Source: Spisula solida (taxonomy: Eukaryota; Mollusca; Bivalvia; Venerida; Mactridae). From it: 64,000 bases of DNA. Below, piece after piece: positions 1-13,100 of this stretch (the first letter of the stretch is position 1; each line of letters begins with the position of its first letter). Both the position numbers and the translations under genes were made by a program. The DNA lies in NCBI GenBank assembly GCA_947247005.1, contig OX365945.1, positions 11,352,501 through 11,416,500 on the forward strand, in the 5' to 3' direction. The notes beneath the pieces are model-generated. The model ran no database searches, had not been told where the DNA came from, and saw only the letters and a program-made list of their open reading frames with translations.

Positions 1-3000
1 AGTATAAATATGAGATAATTCTTAAGTTTTATGCTCAAAATATTTACTGTAATAAACTCAGAACAATGTATCTTTTTTAAGGCGCAAACTTTCAGAGTCT
101 TGTCTCCCATGGAAATTATCTCAAAGACACATGACATTATTGAGATTTATCTCAACTCAGATTGAGATGCTTCGGGAGATCGGGGCCTGGTTTCCATGAC
201 ATGATTGTGTACTAGCATTCAGAACTCCATTGAATAATGTAAAGCATAAAGCCCTGTTTTCCTGGAGAACAGCTCATACCAGGATAATTTATTATGTAAT
301 TGGTTTTAATTGTTATAAATAATTTCGACATGGTGTTATGTACAAAGTTAATTAAATCCATTATGACTGGTCATTTCCATATTTGGAAGAAAGTTAAGCT
401 ATAAAGAAGTCATGAATTTCCTATAAGTGAGTCATTAACAACTATTACTTATCTTTTATTCCCGGAACTATCTTTTATCTGGTTACTGGTATATTTTTGT
501 CAAGAAATTCTAACCTTAATTTCTATATGATTCTTTCCAGATGTATACCATTGGCCATAGTTTTCTCGTATTGTTTTATTTATCATTCTTAAATGACATC
601 TTTAACAAATTTGGAAGTAAAAACCAAACCGTTTTATCTTTAGATACATTGTTCATTAGTTAGTTTGGTATGGCTTCCATTCACGTCCATGAATATTGAA
701 CCGATTTAATGATCATTGGCTACTTGAAGCTTATTCTTCCTGACGATAATTATACTTAACAGGTTCTTGTTCTGTCGGCGGAAAATCGAGAATGACACTA
801 TTAAATTAAGCTGCCATGGTCAAGCTTTTGTTTTCTCTTATGTTATTTGTACCATATATTCTCTCGACTCTCTTGTTGTTCGAATAATTGCGGAGAATTT
901 AAGTATCAGTACTTCCCATAATATTAATGGAATGGTTGTCAAAGTTTGAAAGGATATATGACGAACGTGTGCTTGTATCTCAATCTAGAGTATCTCTAGA
1001 GGCCTGTCCATTATTTTTACTCGAAAGTGTATGATATTAATCTCTGATTCTGTGCTATAAATTTATGGCTTTTTTCACTTTCACACAAAGTTCTGAGTCC
1101 AGAAATTGGTCCCTTAAGACAACTTTAGTGAATCAATTATTGATGTATAGTTGTTTTATTGACATATGGTATGGTATATTATTTATAATTTACTGTGAAA
1201 TATCCCTGTAACCAAATTACTATAGCCACCATGCACTTATAAATGTTAAGGTATTGTTAGTGGTTTCCTAAAAATACTTCCAAAGTCAAAGTTGTCTAGA
1301 GTCATTGGTCATCTGTATTGACAGAGTGCTGCATTTCTTTAAACTTCATTTGAACACAGTTCTTAAATGTGCAAATATCTAACTCACCTGTTATAAAGAT
1401 TACGGAAGAATAGTGGGCATGCATTGATAATACCTAGTGAAAATGGTTCCTTTATGTCAACAAAGAAAGTTACGATATCATATTTATTTAAAAGAATATT
1501 AAAGTTAAGTCACTCATGAAGCGGCCCCCTAGTACCTAAACTGGTCCCTGGAAGTTTAAATTTGTGAAAGAATGTTAATTTCTAGTCAGTTTAAGCCATT
1601 TATAAAAGTCACTTTAACAATCCGGGTCATGTACTGATAGAGGTATTGCAGCTATTATGGCTATGATATACCTCTAGATGTCCCATCTAGCAGATGAGCA
1701 TCGGTGAGGGCCCAGCACCCAGATTACAGTTTCAAACAAACCCACCAACTATCTTCCTCCTTAGCAGCTCGTATTTGAACCTTCGCCTATGTAATAATAT
1801 CCAAGCACGGAAATTTTTTGGAAGATGAGGTACACTACAGAGTACAGGGAGAACAGCACACAATTCAGACCCATAGGCTGTAAATTAAGCAGTTCACTAA
1901 AGTTGCCTTAAAAATGCTTTCAATAGCATATGTGCCAATTTAGCAAAAAAGCGCAGTAATGTTTATCATTGCTTTAATTCTATATTTTCAATCTTCGTTT
2001 CGACTGTTCTCAGCTTGTTCGTTACCGAGGATTCTGATCTTCTCCAGATAATACCTGCTGTCCATAAAACAGTTTGTTTAATCGTTTGACGAAGAGATAA
2101 ATTCTCTCCCAGAAATGCATTCTGCCAAAAAATGTTCAAGCCTGGAAACCAGTAAGAGGTTTTTTAGGTACTAACTTTTTTTTGTAATAGCTGCACGAAG
2201 AATTAAGAACTGGGTCTCGAAACACAGTATACATAAAGTCTGTATTTATTGTATGATTTGGTGGGTTTGTATTAAATTTTTTTAAATCCTTATTTGTGTG
2301 TTTTATATTTGGGTAATATGCTTTCATGTCTTAACTTGTTGTCTCTGTAAATTAGCAAATTAAAAAGTGAATGTGCTACAGTCATTAAATTTTGTAGGAA
2401 TTTTTGTCAGTATGTGTAATTTCCCATGACCGCCTAAATATTTTAATTCTGATTTGACCTGTATAAGCTACAGTCCTTAAACTTCGTCGAAATATTAGTC
2501 AGCATGTGCATTTTAGTTGATGACCCTTGACATGGTCAAATGGCAAGCTGGGTTGTCCATGTCCTAGAGACAGATTTCTAGTTTTTTAACATAAAGAAGT
2601 CACAGTTATTGTATATGGTGGCCAAATGTTAAGCTGAATGTTAAATTATTAACTAGTACTAACAGACTTAGTGCTCTTCCATAAGGAACTGACAACTTGT
2701 CAATTTAAGACTGCCTTAGAATAACTGCATGGTTACCGTAATCAAAACATGATTTTCCAAGTGCTCACCATGTGTACCATCTGTGCTGGTTTAAAAATTT
2801 TAGGTCTTACACTTTAGCAGATGTGCTAGATGCAATATGACAGTCTCGCATTCACTAAATGTGATGCACTAAAATTGAGTGTACATTTAACTACTTACCG
2901 CTGACCTTAGTTAAAACAGCCACACATCTCATTTGCAGCATGAACAGAATGATCTCCCTTGATCATGTGTCTTGATATAAGTCAATTTTTCCTCGCTTAA

Positions 3001-6000
3001 ACTGACTGAATTTGGAACTAGTTTTGCAGTTGACACCAAGTATGTGCTTGATTTGACATACCTATGGAGCTAAGTGTTAATTGTTCATATGTCAATGATC
3101 CTTTTGCTCTTGTAACGCTGCTTAATTGGTAGTTAACGTAAACAGCTTGTCAATCCAGCCCTTGCGGAACATAGAATTTTGTAATTTAAAAACAAAAACG
3201 TAAAATTCAAATGGAATTTGTGTGCATTATACATTGAGGTATCAATTTCTCTGAACATGCTGAGTTTTATAATCTGTAATTATGAATATGAATATTTGTC
3301 TTAACAAAATAAATCATACAGTAGACAATTGACTGACTGTGTCTCGGGTCAATTATTGTACCGAGATCTTGTCTTGTTTCAGTGCCTTAATACAATATTA
3401 ATGCTGCAGGATTTGCATCTTGTCTCCATACAGATATAACTGGTACCAACCAATAAAACATAATTTTATTGTATTGTGGGTTTCTTTTTTCATAAATGAT
3501 TTTTGTAACATTTTGAAAATGTCTTCTGACTTTAAATGATGAATTAAGTACTGTACATTGTGCATTTTTATCAAACATGTTATAAACAATACAGGCTTGA
3601 GTCTATATTATTCTGATGTGATTTCATAAATCGTGAGAAAGTCAGCTTGAAGACTCAGCATCCAGCAGTAGGGGAAACTGTCATAAACAAAGTCTCACTT
3701 GCTGGGTTTTATAATGTCCTAGAATCTACTGTCCAATATCAAGATTCGCACAGACCTTGAAAAGTCCTTGAATTTGGTTTCAACCTTGAAAAGTACTTGA
3801 ATATAGTATTACCTTGAAAAAAGCCAATTGGTACTTGAATTCAGGCTAACAACCTTGAATATCGATAAAAGTGTATGAATGTTGTCAAAATGGCACATGT
3901 AATATCTGTGTAAAAAATTAAACAAACACTTTTTCTCAAAAATCAAAAGTACATAAATGTCTCTGGTATTTAATGAATTGAGCACAATCTGATATTCTTG
4001 TGTATGACGTCGCTAGAAATAGTGTATAAAATAGCAGCCAATAACTGCATTTTCAAACAATTCAACCTGGGTAAATGATTGGAAAAATGCCTTGAAAATA
4101 CAGACCGGTATTCTACCATGAAAAGTCCTTGAATTTGGGTGTGAGAATTTTGTATGAACCATGAACTGTATTCTAATGACTACAAAATTAAATATTCTTA
4201 TGTGTTTGGCTGACTAATTCTTTTATAGACAGAGCTGTGAACACTTTGACTTGTGTCAGTCATTGTGTCCCTCAGGTATCATACATTGTCCTTCTAGTTT
4301 TGTATCCTGAAATTCTTAATTCTATTTTCTTTCTTTTATCTTCTAGCATGTAGGAGCATTTCTCTGTGGTGATATTGTCTAGGCGATGTGTTAAACTTTC
4401 TAAGAAATTCTCTAAATGTGACAATATTTCATTCCCTCTCCGATGAGGGGAGCTGAGCTCGGGGAATTATTGTATACATGATGTGAGAAGTATAATTAAG
4501 TTATGATGGAATAAGTGTTGCGCTCCACCATTCCCTAGATGTATCATGATACTATATGGGGAGTTGTACATACTTCATGACGTTTTGTCAGATACAATAT
4601 TACTGTAAAAAAAGTTCTTGAAGCTATTGTATTCCATTCCATTTTTGTTGCCATGACAACCTTTAAGGTTTTGTTGTCGCATTATGAAAAAATTTCCGAT
4701 TTTTATACAATAATCATTTTGGAAGCCAGCTTGGACTGACTCAAGTTTTGATTTCTGGTAAACTCTGATACTCTATTATATTGATTAAATAGTGTCAGGA
4801 AAAAGCCTTGCTTGGTTTTGTTTACCATTGACACAATGTTCTGTAAAGTCCAGTAAGCTCACATAAGCTCACTTAAGACCGCTGTGCTTGGGTTGTCTTA
4901 TCTCCCCTTTTATCTACGCTCATTTAGTTTGTATACTTAACCGTATGATTTATTATTTCATCATCATTTCTTGAATAACATCATCATACAACAAACCTCA
5001 CTTAAAGACTTCATTTCAATAATATTATGCATGCCCATATCTCAAAGTTGAGGAAAAATAAAAATAATTTGCATTTTACGCTTAACGTTCTTCAGATAGA
5101 ATTGAAACTCAATGATGTTACCACCTGAACACTTATGGGCACTATTTTTAATTTATGGAGGTTATTCCATTTCTGTAATTTAATTGTTTCGACAGCCCTC
5201 CATATACATTTATGTTAGAAGCGTACAAATGGTGATGGACATGTGATACAGGCATGTATTGACATAGTTTATAATGGAGTAGTGGGTTAAATTAGTACTT
5301 TGCTGGTGAATGATTGGCCAAAATCATCTTCATCAAATTCAAACTTTCAAAGTGTGTATAAAATCTTTGGTGTTCAGTAAGGTTGCCATTATATGACATG
5401 ATATTGTAGAATGTTATTGACCTGATAAAAGATCATAAATTCATGGTATTATTGGACCAATTGCAAATTAAACTGAGACTCTGAGCTTAAGGTACGATGA
5501 GTCTCAAGGTTAATCCATGGTCAGATAATAAGTGCACCTGATAGATAGGTCATCATCTACAGAAAGGTGAGGATTACTAATTGATAGTGTGCAGCTACCA
5601 TGCAAATTAATTTTAACTTAATTAATTTTGACAGGACAAAAGACCTTCAAAATATACTTTTAATCGTCATCTATTGTTTATGGATATGACAGAAGCATGC
5701 ATGATGGATGCATGAATGATGTATATACGTTCTTATGAATCACAAACTTTCAAACGAATTACAAAAAAGTTTCATTTGTTTGTGTGTGTACCTCGGTATT
5801 TGTATAAATGTATATTATAAAAGATACAAGATACAAAATACGAGAAGATTTATATTACGTCAGGTATATAACAACGCTAACTGCTATTTCCCGACAGTTT
5901 TTAAAACAAAAATGGTATCAAATGAATATCATCTAATCTAGATCGGCTGAAAATTGCTTGTAATGGAACATTTTTTGTTTACGATTAGTATTAAGCTTAA

Positions 6001-6293
6001 CTTGGTTAACTTCAGTTAACTTCAGTTTTATGACTAGCTGTCAAAAGGATTTCATGTTATCAAACTGAAATGTTGCCAAGAATCGTTGGCTGATGTGATA
6101 TCAAGATGGATTTTTCCGTAAATATCCCTCATATTATCTTACCATGATTTTTATGTTTTATATAATTGTTTTTGGTGGTAAGAGAAATTGAATCTGGCTG
6201 ATATTTGATTGGATTTCCAATGGAAAATATGGCAGATAGATGGCGTAGATTGTATAGTCTGCGGTATTAATTTATTACATTCATATTTTTCAG
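1..6293 (+). other. Partial intron of the myosin gene (5' side beyond window)
   Basis: No coding exon was recognised in these 6.3 kb on either strand. The sequence is AT-rich with scattered short repeats, such as 'ccttgaaaagtccttgaat' around 3750-3800 and again near 4115. A dispersed motif with 'gagatgcttcgggagatcggggc' style sequence lies at about 120-195. The neck and motor exons are presumed upstream of the window. Confidence 0.6.
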
Positions 6294-7163
6294 GAACGAC
6301 AGGATCAGGAACAAGGGATTCCGGAAGTCCGAGAGGGAAGCTTCGATAATCTACCACCCCCGCCGGAGATAACCGCCAGCACTGAAAACTTGTGTGCCGA
6401 GGATCCGCTTCCACCTCCACCCAGTGGAGAGGAGAAAATACCATCGGCTCCCGCACCTCCAGGGTCCGGGGTACCGCCCCCACCACCTCCTCCACCTCTA
6501 CCTCCTGGTGTAGCTCCGCCCCCTAAAGCTCCGGCTCCACCTACTGACCCTAACAAAGGACGACCATTACCACCGCCTCCACCAGTTCGTAGAGACAGTC
6601 ACCTGTCTAACTTTGATGTATCGTCTGGGCGTCTATCACAACGTGGTTCTTCCTTAACCTCTCTGGAATATCAAGAAATCCAGAATGCTATTAATGAAAT
6701 AGAGAATATAGAGTTTGAGTATGCACCTAAACCTCCAGTACTGCCACCTCTTCCAACTATCCCAGCTCCAGCACTACCACCAGAGGTAGAAATGAGCCAA
6801 CAAGCTAAAGAAAAGCTTGCTAAAAAATCTAGTTTAACCATAAGTGTTCCTGATCATATGAATCAGAACAAATTACAAGTTCAAGGACCGTCTAATGTGG
6901 AGGTATTATCTCCAAAAATGGAGGAAAAACTGAGCACATTACTACACGGGCAAGATGATATCTCAACACGGGACAGTCTAATTCCCAATGGCAAGAGTCC
7001 ATTGACTCCTCCCACTCCATTGAGTCCAATGTCTGATGGAGGCGGAGACTTTGGAGAAGTGTATGACATGTTGGAATATGCTGAAAAATACTTCAATGAC
7101 CATCCAAAGGATATCAGTGGTACGTTGATGAGGAGTCTGAAGAAACGAAGCAATTCCATTGAT
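6294..7163 (+). CDS. Myosin tail exon 1 in window: proline-rich linker and start of MyTH4-1
   Basis: The acceptor follows ttttcag and the exon opens in phase 0 with ERQDQEQGIPEVREG. Residues 24-105 hold runs of 4-8 prolines, including LPPPP and RPLPPPPP, which could be profilin, EVH1 or SH3 ligands. A second proline-rich stretch follows (PKPPVLPPLP). Next is an acidic and Ser-rich linker with SPLTPPTPLSP. The exon ends with DMLEYAEKYFNDHP, the first helix of a MyTH4 domain, and SNSID before donor GTAAGT. At 870 bp it is by far the largest exon. The acceptor, not a methionine, sets the start. Confidence 0.92.
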
Positions 7164-10100
7164 GTAAGTATGGATATTATAATGCTGACTATTTATTACC
7201 AGGTTTTAATTTTCACAATTTTTCACGAAGGGTTATACCTCATGAATTTGTAAGGTTGGCTAAATATGGAAATTTCCAAATTTCCAAATGGCTACCACAC
7301 GGTATGTATCCCAATACACTGCTTCTCAGGATACATGACATCGGAGTTCAGTCCGAGTGTTACATCGGTTTTCAGTTCTGTCAGAGCCATATGAAAATTG
7401 AACAATTCTCTGATGGAACTGAGAAGCGGTGTTTCAGGATTCCTACAATGTACCAGTATGTTACAAAATCATGAACTCAAATAAATCGGAAACAGAGTAT
7501 TTGCGAAATAAAGCACCAGCAAAAATAATGGCTTTTACCGGTATAGTACTTAGTTGTTGTTCCAGTTCTGTACTCAGGACCCCTAGGGTCGTATTTAATA
7601 TTGATCTTATTTGACTTTAGGGTGGACAACCAATCAGATAACACGTTATTAAACTCTTAGTCAGTATCAGGCGATATGATTGGCTATCCTTACTCTCCAA
7701 TTAAATAAGATCAATATTGAATACCTCCCTTGAGCTAAGATCTTGGTTGTAATATATGCTACCTGACTGTCAACTAAAAAATATTTTTCTATATTTGCAA
7801 ATAACCTTATATTTATCTTAATCTAGCTGTAACTGAGCTACATTAAGAATTAAAGACTGTAAATGTCAGAATTGATGTTATGTCAAATATTCTGAATTTG
7901 ATACAAATTTCTTCCTTTATATTGACAGGAGCGATGCATTTGATAACTCCAATATTGATATCTGCTTACGAATGTCAGTATTTAAATCAAAGAATTATTA
8001 ACAATCCTTATCATATTATTTGGTCTTTAAATATATCAGATTCTAAATGTTTTGGCAAGAATGATATTTTTGACAAATTGTAATTGATATTTTTGATTAA
8101 TCTTAAAATTATATTGATAATTTGTGGCTTGTAATGTCAGTTGTAATTGTAAGACTCTGTGTAAATAAATGTCAGTATTAAAAATGGTGAAAAATATCAG
8201 TATTTGAAATAATGTCAGTATTAATTTCTAAAACATTGTTACGATGTCAGTATTTCTAAAGCATATTGTAACATTATGTCAGTATATCTAAAATAGTGTG
8301 ACAATGTCTTGTTGAGTATCAAAATGGCAGTATAATCTAACGTTTGTACACTATATGGAAATGTTATATGTGTTGAAACATTATCTGAGAATGTTATGTC
8401 AATATCATAAAAACAGGACATCAGTGTTTGACAAACTCAATACAAATGTAAAACCTATTTAAAATTTCATAAAGCTTTTCATGAACTTAGTTGAAATTTT
8501 AGAAAAAGTTGTTCTGAATATAAGGAAAACGGATATTATAAGGGTCTCCAGTTAAAGTCCATATTCATTAATACTGGCTAGCCAATTCAGAATACATTCT
8601 CAGCGGACTAATAATCGAGTGTTTCGGCTATTTATGGAGTGATAGCGATATTTATGTGATGTTGACGTTTCTAGGTTCTATTCACTGTCCTGTAGCATGT
8701 GTTAAATAAGCCTGTGGGAATGAAGTGTGAGCGTTAGCCTTAGTCAATTATTCAAACTTTTCTCTTAAAGCATAAATTATCTGATTGAAGCAGAATATTA
8801 TATGTAGTCAAGTATGTAAAACACCGCTCAATGGAACATCATCATGCTATCACGATTTTATGTTTGTTCTTGTGGTTGTTTATTGCCTCATTTTGTTGCT
8901 TCTTTGAGAAAACTTGTGACCTACAGATTTGTCAATTATTTTTTTTCTTACTTTTGCTGACTGTGCCGATGTTACTCACTCTCTCTCTCTCTCTGATTCA
9001 ATTAATGTTGTGTATATTGCTTTGCACAGGTAGGTTGGTCGGTTTGGCCGGTCGGTTGGCCTGTCGGTTGACCTGTCGGTTGACCAAATTGTTTCCATTC
9101 AGAGAACGCTTTACCCTAGCATCCTCAAACTTTGTATGCAGGTTGGTCATCATTAATGACCCCTTTTGATTTTGAGGTCAGTAGGTCAAAGGTCAAGGTA
9201 TTTGTGACCTTTACCATTTCTGACCATTGGGCTGCCATAGGGGCATACGTGTTTTACAAACATCTCTTTTTAACTTTAGGCGTTATAACTGTTTTTAGTC
9301 ATATACATGTATTTATAGATCCGAGCGTTGTTCAGATACAGTTGATAGTAATTTGATTGCCCATTGTACTCATCCTATTTAAGCACAAAGCATTTAATTT
9401 TCAGAAAAAATAAATTGAAGAAAATGGGGCTGAAAAATAAAATCTTTTAATTTGGCAATTATATAATAATGAATGTAACATTCATAAAAAAGTCAAGATT
9501 ATAATCATGATTTCTGAACAAAAATTCAAATTAGTTAATTGTGAAAATTTAATTTAAACACGGATAATCAACTGGCATGAAGTGAAATACGTTAAATACA
9601 GTCAAGTTCTGCTAATTCCAATCCACTTCAATTATTTGAAATCATGCAGATTATTGCAATTGTAACAAAACAATGTCTTCGATTATGAACAAAAAAGGCT
9701 GATTTGTCTAGTCTAATTGGCTGAACTCACCAATTTGTATTGTAAGTATTAAAAATTTAAATTATCACTAAAATATTTGATATTACAGTTTTGGTAAAAA
9801 AATTGACACAAGTTAGAAACTTGATTTTTCTATCTCTGTCAATGAAATATGATTCTACTTGTTTCTAGAATCAATGTCTCCGTGTGATTTGTATTTATGG
9901 TTTATGTTTGTACATTGACAGCGTGACTTCCTGAGTAAAGAACAAATGTTGAAATATAACAAGGCGGGATTGATCGCAACGTCACACGTCAAGATACACG
10001 ATACAGAGAATGTCTTCTTGTCATGTGCCATATTTAAGGTACGTCTTTCACTTTCTGATTTTTCTATTAAAGGTAGGTGTTCACTTTCACAGAGTCTTAT

Positions 10101-13100
10101 TAAAGGTAGGTGTTCACTCTCACGGAGTCTTATTAAAGTACAAGTTTCACTTTCAGATTTTTTCAATTAAAGGTAGGTGTTCATTTTTACAGAATTTTAC
10201 TAAAGGTAGGTGTTCACTTTCATGGAATTTTATTAAAGTTAGGTGTTCACTTTCATAGAGTCTTATTAAAGATAGGTGTTCACTCATGGATTCTTATTAA
10301 AGGTAGGTGTTCACTTTCACGGAGTCTTGTTAAAGGTAGGTGTTCACTTTCATGGAGTCTTATTAAAGGTAGGTGTTCATTTTCATGGAGTTTTATTAAA
10401 GGTAGGTGTTCACTTTCATGGAGTCTAATATTAAAAGTAGGTGTTCACTTTAATGGAATTTTATTAAAGGTAGATGTTCTCTTTCATGGAATTTTACTAA
10501 AGATAGGTGTTCACTTTCACAGAATTTTATTAAAGGTAGGTGTTCACATTCATGGAGTTGTAATAAAGGTAGATGTTCATATAAGGTAGGTGTTCACTTT
10601 CAGCAAAATTTTGTTAAAGGCAAGTTTACAAATTAATAAACTTGTCGTCTGGGATAAAAGTTAATACAAAATTTAATGCCACCATTCATTTGATCAGGAA
10701 ATTTGATGCATGCATTTAGTTTCCAAATAAATTACTGATAAAAGTCAGTATTTCAAAACGAAATAATTATAAATCAAGCTGGGCAAACATCAGTTTGCTG
10801 CCATTACCAGTAAGAGCGATTGATCTACATACATAGCCTGACGGCTGTATAATTATTAGGTATACTATACATAAATTGAAGACTCTGAGTTTTACGTATA
10901 GTCATTATCAGGGTGGATAATTGTTAGGTCCACATATAGGAGAATGTACATTCTGTTTATCTTTGGTCTCGTTTTCTGAAAGTCTTCTACCATGCATTCG
11001 TACAATAAGTCTTCCAACGGGACACATCAATAATTCAGACAAAATTTCATTCATTAGGTTTAAATGAAAGTGAAATGCTGGTATATTGAGCTGTTGCAAT
11101 CTTATATGTTCAAGTATTTTCACAAACGGACTTATTTCAGTTATGTAAAAAAGTCGTAAATGTAGCTAAAATTTCGTCTGTCATGTTCCTTGTTGCCTGA
11201 AGTAGCTTGTTTCTATGATGGTTGTATGGGCTCAGAGCATTTTATATATTGTTCCGATACTTAATTGACTATAATCCTCATCTTGAAGATTCAAGTTATC
11301 TGTAACTTGTGGAAGAACAAGTGTGTACCCATGGTTGGTAATCACTTCCAAGAAAAACCTGGCCACAAGTATTACCAAAAAATAATCATAAAGAGACTTA
11401 AAATCATATTTAACATGGCAATTAATCTCTGTTCACCGGCGCCGTTACATGACAGTGGTTTTTGTTGTACATATTATTATCATGTAAATGTTTGTAAGTT
11501 TTAAAAAGACTCATAGGGAATATTGGACGAACGCCTTACCTTTTTGCCTCTATGAATAAAGTATTTATTATTATCAGTCTGTTTTGTGTCATGAGAATGT
11601 TTATTGTTAAGGAGGTATACACAAATTTGATTTAACCAGTCAATTTTGTACTAGGTAGCTCCAACCTCCTTAAATGTATTATTCTAATGTATAATAAGGT
11701 TATTTTAATATATTGTAGGATATAACAAAATGTATGAAGGATGACTTGAAGGAGGATTCAGTAGCGTCGGTGATGCAGTCAGTTATACGTCATGGTATAG
11801 AACGTATTGAACTACGTGACGAGATTCTGTGTCAGCTGATCCGACAGACGAATGAACCTCCCGACAATAATAGTTTGACGTTTGGATGGCTGTTCCTCTG
11901 TCTCTGTACAGCCTCGTTTGCTGCAAGCAAGAACCTACACAAGGTAATACATCCCTTACCCTCTCTGTACTGCTGGGCACTGTTTTATCAAAGCACTTAC
12001 GGAAAATTCTAAACTTATGTTAAAAATTAAATTCTTAATTATTCTTTAAAACCTACACATTGGGGACAGGCATGTTTTGTAGGAGTTCATTAACTTAATT
12101 CTCATTAGTATTGCAGATCTATTTTTCACACTTGGTAGTTGTAAAGGAATTACAAAGATTTAAATTTGAACGTAAGTTTAAAATTTCCGTAAGTGCTTTG
12201 ATAAAACAGTACCCTGTTGTGTATTTCTAAGCATTGACCAAAGTCATAATTAAATATTCTGTACCAATTATGAAGGATTACTGAACTGTAGCATACAGAG
12301 TAATAATTGGACAGCGTGACATGGAGGTTAGGCCAATGATCCAGATGGATTATCTGATGTCATTAACACTATTGCAACATGGTATAATGACACAACCTAT
12401 TATAATACTAGATCTTTGTTTCATGTTATAAATTACTGTAAAATCAATCAACTATTATATTTGTGAGATTAACATCTGTGTTGTACTGTTAAGTCATACT
12501 TATTCATGAGCTTGAATGTTTGTTCATTGACTGTAATTTAATGTTTTGGTAGAGTAAAAAAATTGTGAATTTCGTAACAAAATTTCAGACAGAAAATCAA
12601 TCAATTTTTCATCTTCAAAAATCCACAAAAATTCTCCCCTATGTAAAATAATGATTTTATAGTATTTTCATAAAAAAGGTTTGACGATAATTAGTTTGTA
12701 TGATAATCAAAGGCAATCCCTTGACTTCAATTTTGATATGATTTCAGTTGTCATTTGATCAGATAGTCTCCAATCTAACTGTATATGTTTCTGTTATAGA
12801 ATGTTAAGTAAGTTACAAAAACTGGATACCATTGTTTGTTGAATGCCTTCTCCTTAGGGGATTATTTGTTTGTTAGAGATTGCTTGTAGGTTGATAACCT
12901 CTCAACACAGTAAACAAACAGATTTAATTATGCTGCTTTAATACAGTGTATAAACCAAATCACTGTATGACTTATTGTGAGACTACAATTCAACATGCAT
13001 GACTTAGTGTGATAACCCGAATTTGTGAATTTCATAACAAAATTTCAAACAGAAAATCTACCACTTTTTGCCTTCAAAAATCCACATAAACTCTCCCCAA

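Larger units (their letters stand above)
7164..9921 (+). other. Intron between myosin exons 1 and 2
   Basis: Contains a MITE (7591-7725), a degenerate 'atgtcagtatttctaaaa' repeat zone (about 8150-8420), a CT microsatellite near 8980 and a GGTCGGTT-rich segment around 9030-9090 running into a bivalve-type 'aggtcaaaggtcaagg' repeat. No coding signal was accepted. Confidence 0.6.

Noticed and set aside
767..949. 60-codon frame in the first intron
   Set aside because: No splice sites or domain features; length is within chance expectation.
6151..6556. Gly-rich and other minus-strand frames opposite exon 1
   Set aside because: These are shadows of the polyproline-coding stretch on the plus strand.
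8831..9169. 112-codon hydrophobic open frame
   Set aside because: It spans a CT microsatellite and a GGTCGGTT repeat inside a myosin intron; composition explains the frame.
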